Part shown: positions 26,678 through 35,733 of the stretch, one piece after another | Position numbering within the stretch: the first letter of the stretch is position 1 | How the letters are laid out: each line of letters opens with the position of its first letter | From: Chryseobacterium paludis | GTDB lineage: Bacteria; Bacteroidota; Bacteroidia; Flavobacteriales; Weeksellaceae | DNA length: 64,000 nucleotides | Direction: 5' to 3' | Assembly (NCBI RefSeq): GCF_025403485.1 | Contig: NZ_CP099966.1 | Location: forward strand, 3,757,001 to 3,821,000 | The notes under the pieces: model-generated | What the model was told of the DNA's origin: nothing | Database searches by the model: none | What the model saw: only the letters and a program-made list of their open reading frames with translations | Translations under genes and position numbers: made by a program

Positions 26678-28177
26678 TTAGAATTTGTAGATTTCTAATA
26701 AATCGGCAATTTTTCTATCATTTGCTAATCTTGGAGTCTTATTCTGGCCGCCAAGTTTTCCCTGAGATTTGGCATATTCCTGAAAAGCATTTTTTCTCAA
26801 TGGACTGATGTGAAGCTTTTGTAAGATATTTCCTGAAATAAGATCGTCATAATAAGTGTTTCTTTTTCTTAGTTGATCATCAAGTTCGTTTTTGAAAATT
26901 TGTAAATCCCCAGGCTCTCTTTCAAATTCAATAAACCATTCGTGATAGGGAAGTCCCTCTTCTGGATTTACTTGTGGGGCGAGATGAAATTCTATAATTT
27001 GAGCAGGGTATTTTTCTAAAGTGGCTTTTATGGCCGCTTCTACTTCAAATGCAATTACATGTTCCCCGAAAGCAGAGGTGAAGTGTTTGGTTCTTCCGCT
27101 TACTAAAATCCGATAAGGTTTTTTATCAATAAACCGGACTACATCCCCAATGGAGTAAGCCCATAGTCCTGAATTGGTTGTTAAAATTAGTGCATAATCT
27201 TTATTCAGTTCAACGTCTTTTAAGGTAAGCCTTCTTGCGTTAGGTTTTCCATATTCCTCTAAAGGAATGAACTCATAAAAGATACCATGATTTGTTAAAA
27301 GAAGAAGTCCTTCTTTCTTGTGGTCGTCCTGGAAAGCAAAAAAACCTTCAGAAGCTGGAAAAGTTTGAATAATATCAACATCTCCTCCTAGAAGATCTTC
27401 CATTTTATCGCGGTATGGCTCATAGTTAACACCACCAGTAACGATAAGTTGAAGATTAGGAAAAAGTTGTTTAATCTTTTTTCCGTGTTTCTCAGTTAGC
27501 TTTTCGAAATACATGATCAGCCACGGTGGGATTCCGGAAATTAAGGTCATGTTTTCTTTTTCAGTTTCTTCAATGATTTTATCAACCTTGGTTTCCCAGT
27601 CATCTATAATATTAGTTTCCCAGCTTGGAAGACGATTCTTTTGAAGGTAGTTAGGAATATGGTGGGCTACAATTCCTGAAAGACGTCCTGTCTTTATTCC
27701 ATAAACTTCTTCAAGCACGGGGCTTCCTTGCAGGAAGATCATCTTTCCTTTAACGAAATCAGCATTTTCTTTTTGAGCAATGTAATGAAATAGTGCGCTT
27801 TGTGCACCCGCTATCTGGAAAGGCATCGCCTCTTTAGAAATAGGAATATATTTTGATCCTGAAGTTGTTCCCGAGGTTTTTGCAAAATATTCTGGAGTGT
27901 CGGTCCAGAGAATATTAGCCTGCCCTTTTTTTACTCTTTCGATATAGGGCTTTAGATCTTCATAGTCAGCAATAGAAACTTTTTCCTGAAAATCTTTTAT
28001 AGAATGAATGTTCTCAAAATCATGTTCTCTTCCAAAAAGAGTTTTTTTTGCAGTCGTGATCAAAGATAGAAGTAATTTCTCCTGATCTCTTTCAGGATTT
28101 CTCTTGAATTCTTCGGCTTTTTGAACATGTTTTTTTGCCCAGGCCAGCGCTATATTTTTCTTAAGGAAGCTTAACAT
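26678..28177 (-). CDS. GH3 auxin-responsive promoter family protein
   Basis: A 499-residue member of the GH3 branch of the ANL adenylating enzymes. In plants GH3 proteins conjugate amino acids to jasmonate or indole-acetate. Features visible are the phosphate-binding loop FAKTSGTTSGSKYIPIS (about 101-117), TNSGLWAYSIGDVVRF near residue 335, and a C-terminal domain with ILVSGRTKHFTSAFGEHV (about 358-375). Bacterial members occur widely in Bacteroidetes, but their substrates are not known to me. It is a single gene, not next to biosynthetic partners. Its promoter box ends four bases before the ATG. Confidence 0.9.
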   Translation of the reverse strand: MLSFLKKNIALAWAKKHVQKAEEFKRNPERDQEKLLLSLITTAKKTLFGREHDFENIHSIKDFQEKVSIADYEDLKPYIERVKKGQANILWTDTPEYFAKTSGTTSGSKYIPISKEAMPFQIAGAQSALFHYIAQKENADFVKGKMIFLQGSPVLEEVYGIKTGRLSGIVAHHIPNYLQKNRLPSWETNIIDDWETKVDKIIEETEKENMTLISGIPPWLIMYFEKLTEKHGKKIKQLFPNLQLIVTGGVNYEPYRDKMEDLLGGDVDIIQTFPASEGFFAFQDDHKKEGLLLLTNHGIFYEFIPLEEYGKPNARRLTLKDVELNKDYALILTTNSGLWAYSIGDVVRFIDKKPYRILVSGRTKHFTSAFGEHVIAFEVEAAIKATLEKYPAQIIEFHLAPQVNPEEGLPYHEWFIEFEREPGDLQIFKNELDDQLRKRNTYYDDLISGNILQKLHISPLRKNAFQEYAKSQGKLGGQNKTPRLANDRKIADLLEIYKF

Positions 28178-28181
28178 GGTT

Positions 28182-28189
28182 CAAATTTA
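28182..28189 (-). promoter_or_regulatory. Putative -7 box of the GH3 gene, nearly leaderless
   Basis: Minus-strand TAAATTTG matches TAnnTTTG and ends four bases before the ATG at 28177. Confidence 0.5.
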
Positions 28190-28240
28190 TAAATAACTAA
28201 AGAATTTGAGGGTATTTTAATGAAATTTGAAAATAAAAAA

Positions 28241-28263
28241 AACCGATGATGAGTTCATCGGTT
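28241..28263 (-). terminator. Terminator of the basic small secreted protein gene
   Basis: Nine-base arms around a five-base loop, followed on the minus strand by a run of eight Ts, about 40 bases after the stop of the gene ending at 28305. Confidence 0.85.
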
Positions 28264-28304
28264 CTTCGAAATTTGATTATGAAAATAACAACTATATGTT
28301 GAGT

Positions 28305-28601
28305 TTATTTATTGGCTTTGTACCTTTTGTCGGGTGTGCCGTCTTTTTTTAAATGTTTGTTTTCTTTGTATCGTTTATCTGGAGTTCCATCCTTTTTCAT
28401 TTTCATTCCGTCTTTAGAGGTAGAAGTGGCAGCTGGCTTAGTCATTTTAGCTTCGGTTGTTTTTGAAGTTTTTGGAGCTTCTTGACTAACTTTAACAGTA
28501 CTAACCGGAGCTGTTTTTGTTGCAGTTGCTGGAGTAGTTTGCTGAGCAGTAGCAAGGCCTAGCCCTAAGACCAGTGACATTGCCGTTAATAATTTTTTCA
28601 T
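28305..28601 (-). CDS. Small secreted basic protein with KKDGTPDKRYK repeats
   Basis: A 98-residue protein. After a signal peptide (1-19, ending GLATAQ) comes a low-complexity Thr/Ala/Lys region. The C-terminus has two copies of KKDGTPDKRYKxNK (about residues 69-82 and 85-98), plus a degenerate earlier copy. This repeat matches the PBCV-specific basic adaptor motif, known from chlorovirus proteins and found in small secreted proteins of Flavobacteria. The function is unknown. The high positive charge suggests binding to acidic glycans, nucleic acid or the cell surface, which is inference. It is a single gene with a strong terminator. Confidence 0.75.
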   Translation of the reverse strand: MKKLLTAMSLVLGLGLATAQQTTPATATKTAPVSTVKVSQEAPKTSKTTEAKMTKPAATSTSKDGMKMKKDGTPDKRYKENKHLKKDGTPDKRYKANK

Positions 28602-28730
28602 AGGGATTATATTATTTTGGTTTTGTTAAGTAAAGGTATGCAAAAAACAGGCTGAAAAAACTAGCTTCCAGAAACTTAACTAAAGTTTATTACAGATTAA
28701 AAAAACATTAAAGCTCATCGTAATACACGG

Positions 28731-28760
28731 AAAAACCCGCTTCTGGAATAGAAACGGGCT
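28731..28760 (-). terminator. Terminator of the lipocalin-like lipoprotein gene
   Basis: Nine-base arms (one wobble pair) around a five-base loop, with a five-T tail on the minus strand, 22 bases after the stop of the gene ending at 28782. Confidence 0.8.
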
Positions 28761-28781
28761 CGGTAAATAAGTGTGATATTT

Positions 28782-29177
28782 TTATCGTGTACAATTAGCT
28801 GTCCACGTTTTACCATCTTTAATAAAGAGTATTTTCAATTCGTTGTTATCTATTCTTATATAAGATGTTCCTGTTGAGCCTATCATCACCAATGTATGAT
28901 CTCCTTTTTGTTCAAATTCAATTCCATTGAGATCCGGAATACTATTTGAGAATGCAAAATTATATTTTGTGCCACTTGCGATTTTTGTAACGAATACGCT
29001 CCCATCGTTAGTGTTAATGTTGGTAGAACCTCCATCATTGTAAGAAACAGTTCCTTTATAAGTACCTGCAAAGAAGTCATTGTTAACTGGGTCATCATCA
29101 TCACTACATGAAGATATTGTAATGACAGTACAAAATATCAACATGAAAATTCCTAAAATTTTAATTGCTTTTTTCAT
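28782..29177 (-). CDS. Surface lipoprotein with compact beta domain
   Basis: A 131-residue protein. The signal sequence ends in the lipobox ISSC (Cys24), followed at once by SDDDD. An acidic stretch directly after the lipid-bearing Cys is the lipoprotein export signal that sends Bacteroidetes lipoproteins to the outer face of the outer membrane. The remaining 100 residues are short beta strands (AGTYKGTVSYNDGG... TSYIRIDNNELKILFIKDGKTW), a lipocalin-like or small calycin-type pattern. The ligand and role are unknown. It is transcribed alone, with its own terminator. Confidence 0.75.
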   Translation of the reverse strand: MKKAIKILGIFMLIFCTVITISSCSDDDDPVNNDFFAGTYKGTVSYNDGGSTNINTNDGSVFVTKIASGTKYNFAFSNSIPDLNGIEFEQKGDHTLVMIGSTGTSYIRIDNNELKILFIKDGKTWTANCTR

Positions 29178-29373
29178 AATACGATCTTTAATGTTTGGTA
29201 ATGATCAAATTGCCAAACATTATGCCACGTCATAAAAAAGGATTTTTTTTAACTTTTGTTTTAAAAAATTTAATAAATATTGTGAAATGTTTATTGTTTT
29301 TAATTGTTTTTTGTGGTTGAATTAAAATCAAGGGTATTTGTTTTTGGATTTAGAGCAGAATGAGGTTTTAGTT

Positions 29374-31209
29374 TTATTTTTTAACCACCATTTTAAAGCT
29401 TTTCTGGAAATCTCCAGAATTTCTTGTAATGCTTATTATATAGGTTCCGTTCTCGAGTTTGTTCTGAAGTACAAATTTCTGTTCATTGTTTTTTTGCATG
29501 TTTTCCTCATAGATGAGTTTTCCTGAAATATCATATAGACTAATTTTGTAGTTTTCTTTTTCAAGGATGTTGCCCTTGAGAGTAAAGTTTCCATTGTTTG
29601 GATTATTGTAAAGTGCCAGATCATTGAATTGTGAGGTTTCAGAGGTGCTTAATGTTTTTATATCAAACTTTGTTAGAAAAGTTACATTTTTCTCTTGACC
29701 TACCACTGTTGGGTTTGGATCGATAATCTGAGATTGCCAGCAGCCTTCACTTGTATATCCGGTTTGTGCCGTAGTTTCTCCATAAAGATATAACGCACTT
29801 TTGTGGATCGCTATATTGAGAGGTTCGTTTAGTTTTTCACTACTTCCACCATAATATGAGCTCCACTGAAGAGAGCCACTTGAATTAAATTTTGCGAAAA
29901 ATCGGTTTACCGAATTGCTGTTATTTTGCTGAGGGCTCTGTTGATAAACATTAGGGGTTGATATATTACTTCCTCCTCCATAAGTCAAACCACAGACGTA
30001 GATATCATTTCCTGTAATTGCAAGGGGTTTTTGAGATCCTTGAGAGGTTTCGTTGCCCGTTCCGCCCATGTAGGTGCTCCAGATTCTGTTTCCGGAATGA
30101 TCAAATTTACTAAGAAAGATGTCTGAATTTCCGGCCATTTGGGGTTGGTAACTTCCAGGAGTACCATAATAATTGTTACTATTCGTAGCTGGATCAGATG
30201 ATAGATAATCTCTTCCTGCAATATATAAACCAGTGTCGTTGACTTCAAAATTGGTCATTCCATTATTTCCGAATCCTACTCCATAATAGGTTCCCCAATC
30301 TCTGGTTCCTGTATTCGCATTCATCTTCATAATTGCTCCTGTTGATTTTAATGTTTGAAAAGCACCTGGTGATGGAATTGAAATTTGATTAGATGCAAAT
30401 TCTTGACTTACCATCATATATAGGCCGTTGTTATGATATTGGATTGCAGAACCATAACCTGGATAATAGGTTCCCCATATTCTTTGTCCACTGGGATTTA
30501 GCTTTATTAGATATCCGTTAGGTATTTGGGCTCCACCTATAGTCATTACCTGGTAATTTTCCTGAAAGACTCCCGGAGTTGCTATGTCCTGTGCTGAATA
30601 TGTGAGTCCTGAAACATAAACATTTTGAGAGTCGTCAGTTGTAATTCTTGCTAATGATGGAAGATATGTAGCCCATATTAATGTATTGTTTGCTGATAAT
30701 TTTGCAAGAATTACAGAAGGATACGCTGATGTGGCAGGCATCCATACACCGGGAGTTACTGATACCGGGAGATTGCCGCCGGAATGATACTGATAGTATT
30801 TGTTATCTTGTGAATCAATATACATAAGTTCCTTATGGAAAGTGCCTGGAATATTTTGATGAAATTGATCATACTCATAAAATGAGAGGTTTCCTGCAGA
30901 AGTAAACTTTGCATTGTACAGTGACTGAGGATAAGGGCCTGAGCCAAATGAATAGGGTTGACCATTGCCTATGCTAAATTGTTGATAATAGGGGGTGTTA
31001 TAGCTGATGATTCCTGTGACTAATCCTTTTACATAAATATTATCCTGAGAGTCAAAAAGTGTAGGTTTAGTGTCGAATAATGCAGTCCATGACCTTCCAC
31101 CCACGGGTCCGAAATAGGTTCCCCAAGACCTTGAATACTCAAAACCACTTTGAGCCATAGTGAGATTTAAAAGGAAGATGCTTAATAAAAATAGTAATTT
31201 TTTAGTCAT
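29374..31209 (-). CDS. T9SS type-A sorted beta-propeller-like secreted protein
   Basis: A 611-residue secreted protein. The signal peptide (1-20, ending LTMAQ) is followed by repeated units of about 55-60 residues with a Trp-Ser/Gly-Thr-Tyr-Tyr/Met pattern (WGTYFGP, WATYLPS, WGTYYPG, WGTYYGV, WSTYMGG, WSSYYGG). These are SBBP-type blades of a beta-propeller. The last 80 residues form a type-A T9SS sorting domain (NPNNGNFTLKG, YDISGKLIYEE, ENGTYIISI, ending KMVVKK). The protein is exported across the outer membrane and may be anchored. The function is unknown. It is a single gene, divergent from mfd. Confidence 0.85.
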   Translation of the reverse strand: MTKKLLFLLSIFLLNLTMAQSGFEYSRSWGTYFGPVGGRSWTALFDTKPTLFDSQDNIYVKGLVTGIISYNTPYYQQFSIGNGQPYSFGSGPYPQSLYNAKFTSAGNLSFYEYDQFHQNIPGTFHKELMYIDSQDNKYYQYHSGGNLPVSVTPGVWMPATSAYPSVILAKLSANNTLIWATYLPSLARITTDDSQNVYVSGLTYSAQDIATPGVFQENYQVMTIGGAQIPNGYLIKLNPSGQRIWGTYYPGYGSAIQYHNNGLYMMVSQEFASNQISIPSPGAFQTLKSTGAIMKMNANTGTRDWGTYYGVGFGNNGMTNFEVNDTGLYIAGRDYLSSDPATNSNNYYGTPGSYQPQMAGNSDIFLSKFDHSGNRIWSTYMGGTGNETSQGSQKPLAITGNDIYVCGLTYGGGSNISTPNVYQQSPQQNNSNSVNRFFAKFNSSGSLQWSSYYGGSSEKLNEPLNIAIHKSALYLYGETTAQTGYTSEGCWQSQIIDPNPTVVGQEKNVTFLTKFDIKTLSTSETSQFNDLALYNNPNNGNFTLKGNILEKENYKISLYDISGKLIYEENMQKNNEQKFVLQNKLENGTYIISITRNSGDFQKSFKMVVKK

Positions 31210-31340
31210 ATTATATTTTGTTTGATGTTATGTTGTTAAAAATACATAATTAATTCTAAAAATTTAATAAATTTATTTTGTTTGTGAGTTTTATTTGTGG
31301 TTTTCGAAAATGATAAAGTCGCAAAATGTTGTCTTTTCAT

Positions 31341-31348
31341 TATCTTTG
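31341..31348 (+). promoter_or_regulatory. Putative -7 box of mfd
   Basis: TATCTTTG matches TAnnTTTG, 59 bases before the mfd ATG, giving a leader of about 50 bases. Confidence 0.5.
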
Positions 31349-31407
31349 CATACTAAACGGTTTCGGAAAAGTTCTGAAATCGATTTTGGCGTTTATATCT
31401 ATATACT

Positions 31408-34400
31408 ATGCAGTTAAAGACCATCAAAGAAAAATTTCTTCCCGATTTATTGCAAAAGGAGTTTGGAAAAGAAATTTTCACCCAACTTGAGACTCATCAG
31501 CATATTTCTGTAAAAGGAAGTGCAGGATCTTCAACTTCTGTTTTTATAGCTGAGCTTTTCCTTACGCAAAAGAAGAATATTCTTTATCTCATAGATGATA
31601 AGGAGGATGCTCTTTATGCCAATACGGAAATGGAAGATTTGTTGGGTAAGGATAAAGTTCTTTATTTTCCAGCTACCCATCTTGAACCCTATCAGGTTGA
31701 GAAAACTCAAAATGCAAATCTGGTTTTAAGAACTGAGGTTTTAAATAAAATAAACTCCGGCAAATCTCCAAGAGTAATTGTTGCTTATATCGGAGCCTTG
31801 TCAGAAAAAGTTATTAAGAAAGAAGATTTTAAAGCGATTTCGCACCAGATAAAAGTAGGCGATCAACTGGATTTTGACTTTGTTGATGAATTGCTGTCTC
31901 ATTATCAGTTTCAGCAGGCGGATTTCGTTTCCGAACCTGGAGAATTTTCTGTTCGTGGCGGGATTGTAGATGTCTTCTCTTATTCTAATGAAAGACCTTA
32001 TAGAATAACTTTCTTTGGAAATGAAGTGGAAAACATCAAGACTTTTGATATTGAAACACAGCTTTCAGTTGATAAAGTAAAGGAGTTTCAATTGGTTTCA
32101 AATATGAATTTTTCAGTTTCAGGAAGTAGAGTTTCCTTGCTCCAGCTCCTGCCAGATGAAAGTTTTGTGATTTCTAGAAATGGAGTTGTAGGATTACAAA
32201 AGCTTAAATCTTTTTATGAGAAGTCGCTCGAGAAATATGAAACATTAAGTAAAGATATTGCTCATAGAACGCCTCAGGAATTGTTTATTTCTGATCAGGA
32301 GTTTTTATTTGATTATAAAAAATTTAAAACAATTGATTTCAGTAGTATCGGGATTGAGGGTGTGAAAACTTTTGATATCAGTATTGAACAAACTTCGCAG
32401 CCTTCTTTTCATAAGAATTTTGAATTGCTTATTCAGGATCTTGAAGAAAAGCAAAGTGAGGGTTTTGATACCTGGATCTCTTTCTCAACAGAAAAACAAA
32501 AAGAAAGACTGGAGTCAATTTTTGAAGAGTTGGAACATGAAACAATTTTCAAAAGTTTTAAATCTGAACTTCACGAAGGCTTCGTAGATAATAATCATAA
32601 GATTTCTGTGTATACCGACCATCAGATTTTTGATAGGTATCAAAGGTATAAGGCCAAAAATACCTTTGCAAAATCCGAACAACTCACTTTAAAGGATTTA
32701 ATGTCTTTAAAAATAGGGGATTATATTGCACATATCGACCATGGAATTGGTAAGTTCATGGGATTGGTGAAGGTAAATAATGATGGAAAAATTCAGGAAT
32801 GTTTTAAGTTAACGTACAAAAATGGAGATCTATTATATGTAAGTATTCATTCATTACATAAAATATCCAAATATAACGGACCGGATGGGAAAGAAGTAGT
32901 TTTAAGTAAATTAGGTTCACCGGCGTGGAAATCTTTAAAACAGAAAACGAAAGCGAAAGTAAAACAAATTGCTTTTGATCTGATCAGACTGTATGCGCAG
33001 AGAAAGACAGCTCAGGGTTTTGCATATACTCCCGATTCCTATCTGCAAAATGAACTGGAAGCCAGTTTTATTTATGAAGATACTCCAGATCAGGAAAAAG
33101 CAACTCTAGATGTGAAAGCAGATATGGAGGCCAGTACGGTAATGGATCGTCTGGTATGTGGAGATGTAGGTTTTGGTAAAACAGAAGTTGCTATCCGGGC
33201 GGCTTTTAAGGCCGCAACAGATGGAAAACAGGTCGCGGTTTTAGTTCCTACTACAATTCTTGCATTTCAGCATTTCAGAAGTTTTAAAGAAAGACTGAAA
33301 GATTTTCCGGTAACCGTTTCATATGTTAACAGATTCAGAACGGCAAAACAAAAATCGGAGACTTTGGAGGGGTTGAAAAATGGGAAAGTTGATATTATTA
33401 TTGGTACCCATCAATTGGCAAGCAATAGCGTAAAATTTAAAGATCTTGGGTTGTTGATCATTGATGAGGAGCATAAATTTGGAGTTTCTGTTAAGGATAA
33501 ACTAAAGACACTTAAAAGTAATGTTGACACCTTGACATTAACTGCGACGCCTATTCCAAGGACATTGCAGTTTTCTCTGATGGCAGCAAGAGATTTATCA
33601 GTTATTAAAACGCCACCGCCAAATAGACAACCTGTAGATACTCAGATTATTGGCTTTAATGAGGAGATTCTTCGAGATGCTGTTTCGTATGAATTGCAAA
33701 GAGATGGACAGGTTTATTTTATCAATAACAGGATTGAAAACCTGAAAGATATAGCAGGATTGATCCAAAGATTGGTTCCTGATGCAAGAGTAATCACCGG
33801 ACACGGCCAGATGGAAGGAAAGCAGTTGGAAAAAAATGTTCTGGATTTTATGGAAGGGAAATATGACGTTTTGGTTTCTACAACAATTATTGAAAGTGGA
33901 GTGGATGTTCCCAATGCGAATACAATTTTCATCAATGATGCCCACAGATTTGGTATGGCCGATCTTCATCAGATGCGAGGAAGAGTGGGACGAAGTAACA
34001 GGAAGGCTTTCTGTTATCTGATCACTCCGCCGTATGATATGATGACTTCCGATGCAAGAAAGAGACTGGAAGCTATAGAGCAGTTTTCAGATTTAGGAAG
34101 TGGTTTTCAAATTGCAATGAAGGATCTTGAGATCCGTGGAGCCGGAGATTTGTTAGGAGCTGAGCAAAGTGGCTTTATTAATGAAATGGGTTTTGAGACC
34201 TATCAGAAATTAATGCAGGAAGCTTTAGAGGAATTAAAGGATGACGAAGATTTTGAAAATTTATTTGAAAATGAAGAAGATAGACAAAAGCTTTTTAAAT
34301 CTGTAAAAGAAGTCAATATTGATACTGATTTGGAGCTGATGCTTCCTGACTTTTATATTTCAAATACCGAAGAAAGATTATTGCTGTATCAAAAGATTGC

Positions 34401-34770
34401 TGAAATTGATAATGAAAAAGATCTTCAAAAGTTTGAATCAGAGCTTATTGATCGATTTGGAAATTTACCAAAAGAAGCTATTAATCTATTAAAAAGCGTT
34501 TCTCTGAAATGGCTGGCAGCTGACATTGGTTTTGAAAAGATCGTGATGAAAAACGGGGTCTTTTTAGGATATTTTCCAAGCAACCCTCAAGATAAATTTT
34601 ATCAGACGGATAAGTTTAAACATATTATAAATTATTTAACTCAAAACCCATCAGAAGCTCAGCTTAAAGAAAAAATAGGAAAAGAAGGAAATAACCTGAT
34701 GATGCGAAAAGATAAGGTGAAAAATGTAGATGAAGTAAATATTTTACTTAAATCAATATTGGAGTTATAG
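31408..34770 (+). CDS. mfd: Transcription-repair coupling factor Mfd
   Basis: A 1120-residue DNA translocase. It pushes stalled RNA polymerase off lesions and recruits UvrA for nucleotide excision repair. The N-terminal UvrB-like module covers about 1-330. The CarD-like RNA polymerase interaction domain starts near residue 435 (GDYIAHIDHGIGKFMGL). In the RecG-like motor, Walker A is GDVGFGKT (585-592), the DEEH box is at 686-689, and TATPIPRTLQFSL and MRGRVGRSNRKAFCYL are the later helicase motifs. The C-terminal TRCF domain spans about 960-1060. Length and order of domains are normal. It is a single-gene transcript. Confidence 0.97.
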   Translation: MQLKTIKEKFLPDLLQKEFGKEIFTQLETHQHISVKGSAGSSTSVFIAELFLTQKKNILYLIDDKEDALYANTEMEDLLGKDKVLYFPATHLEPYQVEKTQNANLVLRTEVLNKINSGKSPRVIVAYIGALSEKVIKKEDFKAISHQIKVGDQLDFDFVDELLSHYQFQQADFVSEPGEFSVRGGIVDVFSYSNERPYRITFFGNEVENIKTFDIETQLSVDKVKEFQLVSNMNFSVSGSRVSLLQLLPDESFVISRNGVVGLQKLKSFYEKSLEKYETLSKDIAHRTPQELFISDQEFLFDYKKFKTIDFSSIGIEGVKTFDISIEQTSQPSFHKNFELLIQDLEEKQSEGFDTWISFSTEKQKERLESIFEELEHETIFKSFKSELHEGFVDNNHKISVYTDHQIFDRYQRYKAKNTFAKSEQLTLKDLMSLKIGDYIAHIDHGIGKFMGLVKVNNDGKIQECFKLTYKNGDLLYVSIHSLHKISKYNGPDGKEVVLSKLGSPAWKSLKQKTKAKVKQIAFDLIRLYAQRKTAQGFAYTPDSYLQNELEASFIYEDTPDQEKATLDVKADMEASTVMDRLVCGDVGFGKTEVAIRAAFKAATDGKQVAVLVPTTILAFQHFRSFKERLKDFPVTVSYVNRFRTAKQKSETLEGLKNGKVDIIIGTHQLASNSVKFKDLGLLIIDEEHKFGVSVKDKLKTLKSNVDTLTLTATPIPRTLQFSLMAARDLSVIKTPPPNRQPVDTQIIGFNEEILRDAVSYELQRDGQVYFINNRIENLKDIAGLIQRLVPDARVITGHGQMEGKQLEKNVLDFMEGKYDVLVSTTIIESGVDVPNANTIFINDAHRFGMADLHQMRGRVGRSNRKAFCYLITPPYDMMTSDARKRLEAIEQFSDLGSGFQIAMKDLEIRGAGDLLGAEQSGFINEMGFETYQKLMQEALEELKDDEDFENLFENEEDRQKLFKSVKEVNIDTDLELMLPDFYISNTEERLLLYQKIAEIDNEKDLQKFESELIDRFGNLPKEAINLLKSVSLKWLAADIGFEKIVMKNGVFLGYFPSNPQDKFYQTDKFKHIINYLTQNPSEAQLKEKIGKEGNNLMMRKDKVKNVDEVNILLKSILEL

Positions 34771-34889
34771 CTCGGTTCTCCCCTGTATTAAAGATAATTC
34801 TACTTTTTTGTATGAAGAATTCTAATACCCTATAGTTATATTTCTATGGTACAAATAATTAAATAATAGAGTTTTACATTAAAAATATG

Positions 34890-34897
34890 TATCTTTG
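34890..34897 (+). promoter_or_regulatory. Putative -7 box of the secreted triplet operon
   Basis: TATCTTTG matches TAnnTTTG, 11 bases before the ATG at 34909, so the leader would be very short. Confidence 0.55.
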
Positions 34898-34908
34898 CGG
34901 CGCTTATT

Positions 34909-35730
34909 ATGAAAAAAACTATCTATTATTGCATAACAGTGTTTTGCTCTGTTTATGCGCACGCACAGGTGGGAATTGACACAAATGTCCCTAATTCGAC
35001 TCTCGATGTTAACGGGAAAACCACTCTAAGAAAAGAATTAAGAGTAGGAGGTACTCCAGCTCTTATAGGAAATGCCGGACTAAACGGTCAAGTTTTAGTT
35101 TCGCAGGGGGAAAATCTACCTCCGGTTTGGAAATCAATCAATGTATCCTTTATGGAAGAAGGACAGTACAAGCTGATTAATTCGTATTTGTCACTGGATC
35201 AAAAAGGTGTTACCACTTTATCCAATGGTGTGGCAGGTGATAACATTTTCACAAATACTGTGGGAGATGATATTACGGATACGGGTAAAGGCAAATGGGT
35301 TAAGATTGAAGGTCTTGAAAACAATTTCACGGTAAAAAATCCAAGAAACAGAATTACCTATCAGTTTCAGACAGGAATTGAAATGAAAGCTCCTGCAGCT
35401 ACCACTTCACAAAATATAAGCTTTACATGCGGAGTTTTTAGAGGAGGTAAACTTGTTGCTGTTCGTCCTGACAAAGTTTCTTCAACAAATAATACCGCTA
35501 AAGGAGGGTTTCAGGATTATATCTTCACGCTTAATTATACTGAACAAAATGTTCCTTTAGGGCCTCAGAAAATTGAAGTAGCTTGTAGGAAAATTACAAC
35601 GTCTGATGTTAATAGCCAATTTTCGATTGGACGTAACATCTCGAATACCAATACAGTTTCCAATGCATTTACCTTGGAATCAGATCTAAAGATCGACATT
35701 ATTGAATATGTAACCTACAAAGCCAATTAA
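34909..35730 (+). CDS. Secreted protein, first of three tandem paralogues
   Basis: A 273-residue protein with a signal peptide (1-20, ending YAHAQ). The mature part begins VGIDTNVPNSTLDVNGKTTL, the short repeat pattern seen at the start of many flavobacterial trimeric fibre-like proteins (VGI-T--P---LDVNG). A spacer ends in GENLPPVWKS. The C-terminal half (about 80-273) looks all-beta and has two conserved Cys, in SFTCGVFRGGKLVAV and KIEVACRKI, which probably form a disulfide. All three paralogues share this plan. No type IX sorting domain is visible, so the protein may stay periplasmic or use another exit. The next gene starts after three bases. Confidence 0.75.
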   Translation: MKKTIYYCITVFCSVYAHAQVGIDTNVPNSTLDVNGKTTLRKELRVGGTPALIGNAGLNGQVLVSQGENLPPVWKSINVSFMEEGQYKLINSYLSLDQKGVTTLSNGVAGDNIFTNTVGDDITDTGKGKWVKIEGLENNFTVKNPRNRITYQFQTGIEMKAPAATTSQNISFTCGVFRGGKLVAVRPDKVSSTNNTAKGGFQDYIFTLNYTEQNVPLGPQKIEVACRKITTSDVNSQFSIGRNISNTNTVSNAFTLESDLKIDIIEYVTYKAN

Positions 35731-35733
35731 TTC

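Noticed and set aside
33598-33969. A minus-strand frame inside mfd
   Set aside because: It is opposite the conserved helicase motifs of mfd, which explain the sequence fully.
34771-34908. A terminator after mfd
   Set aside because: The gap has T-rich parts and a weak inverted repeat, but no stem with a T run that I could defend.
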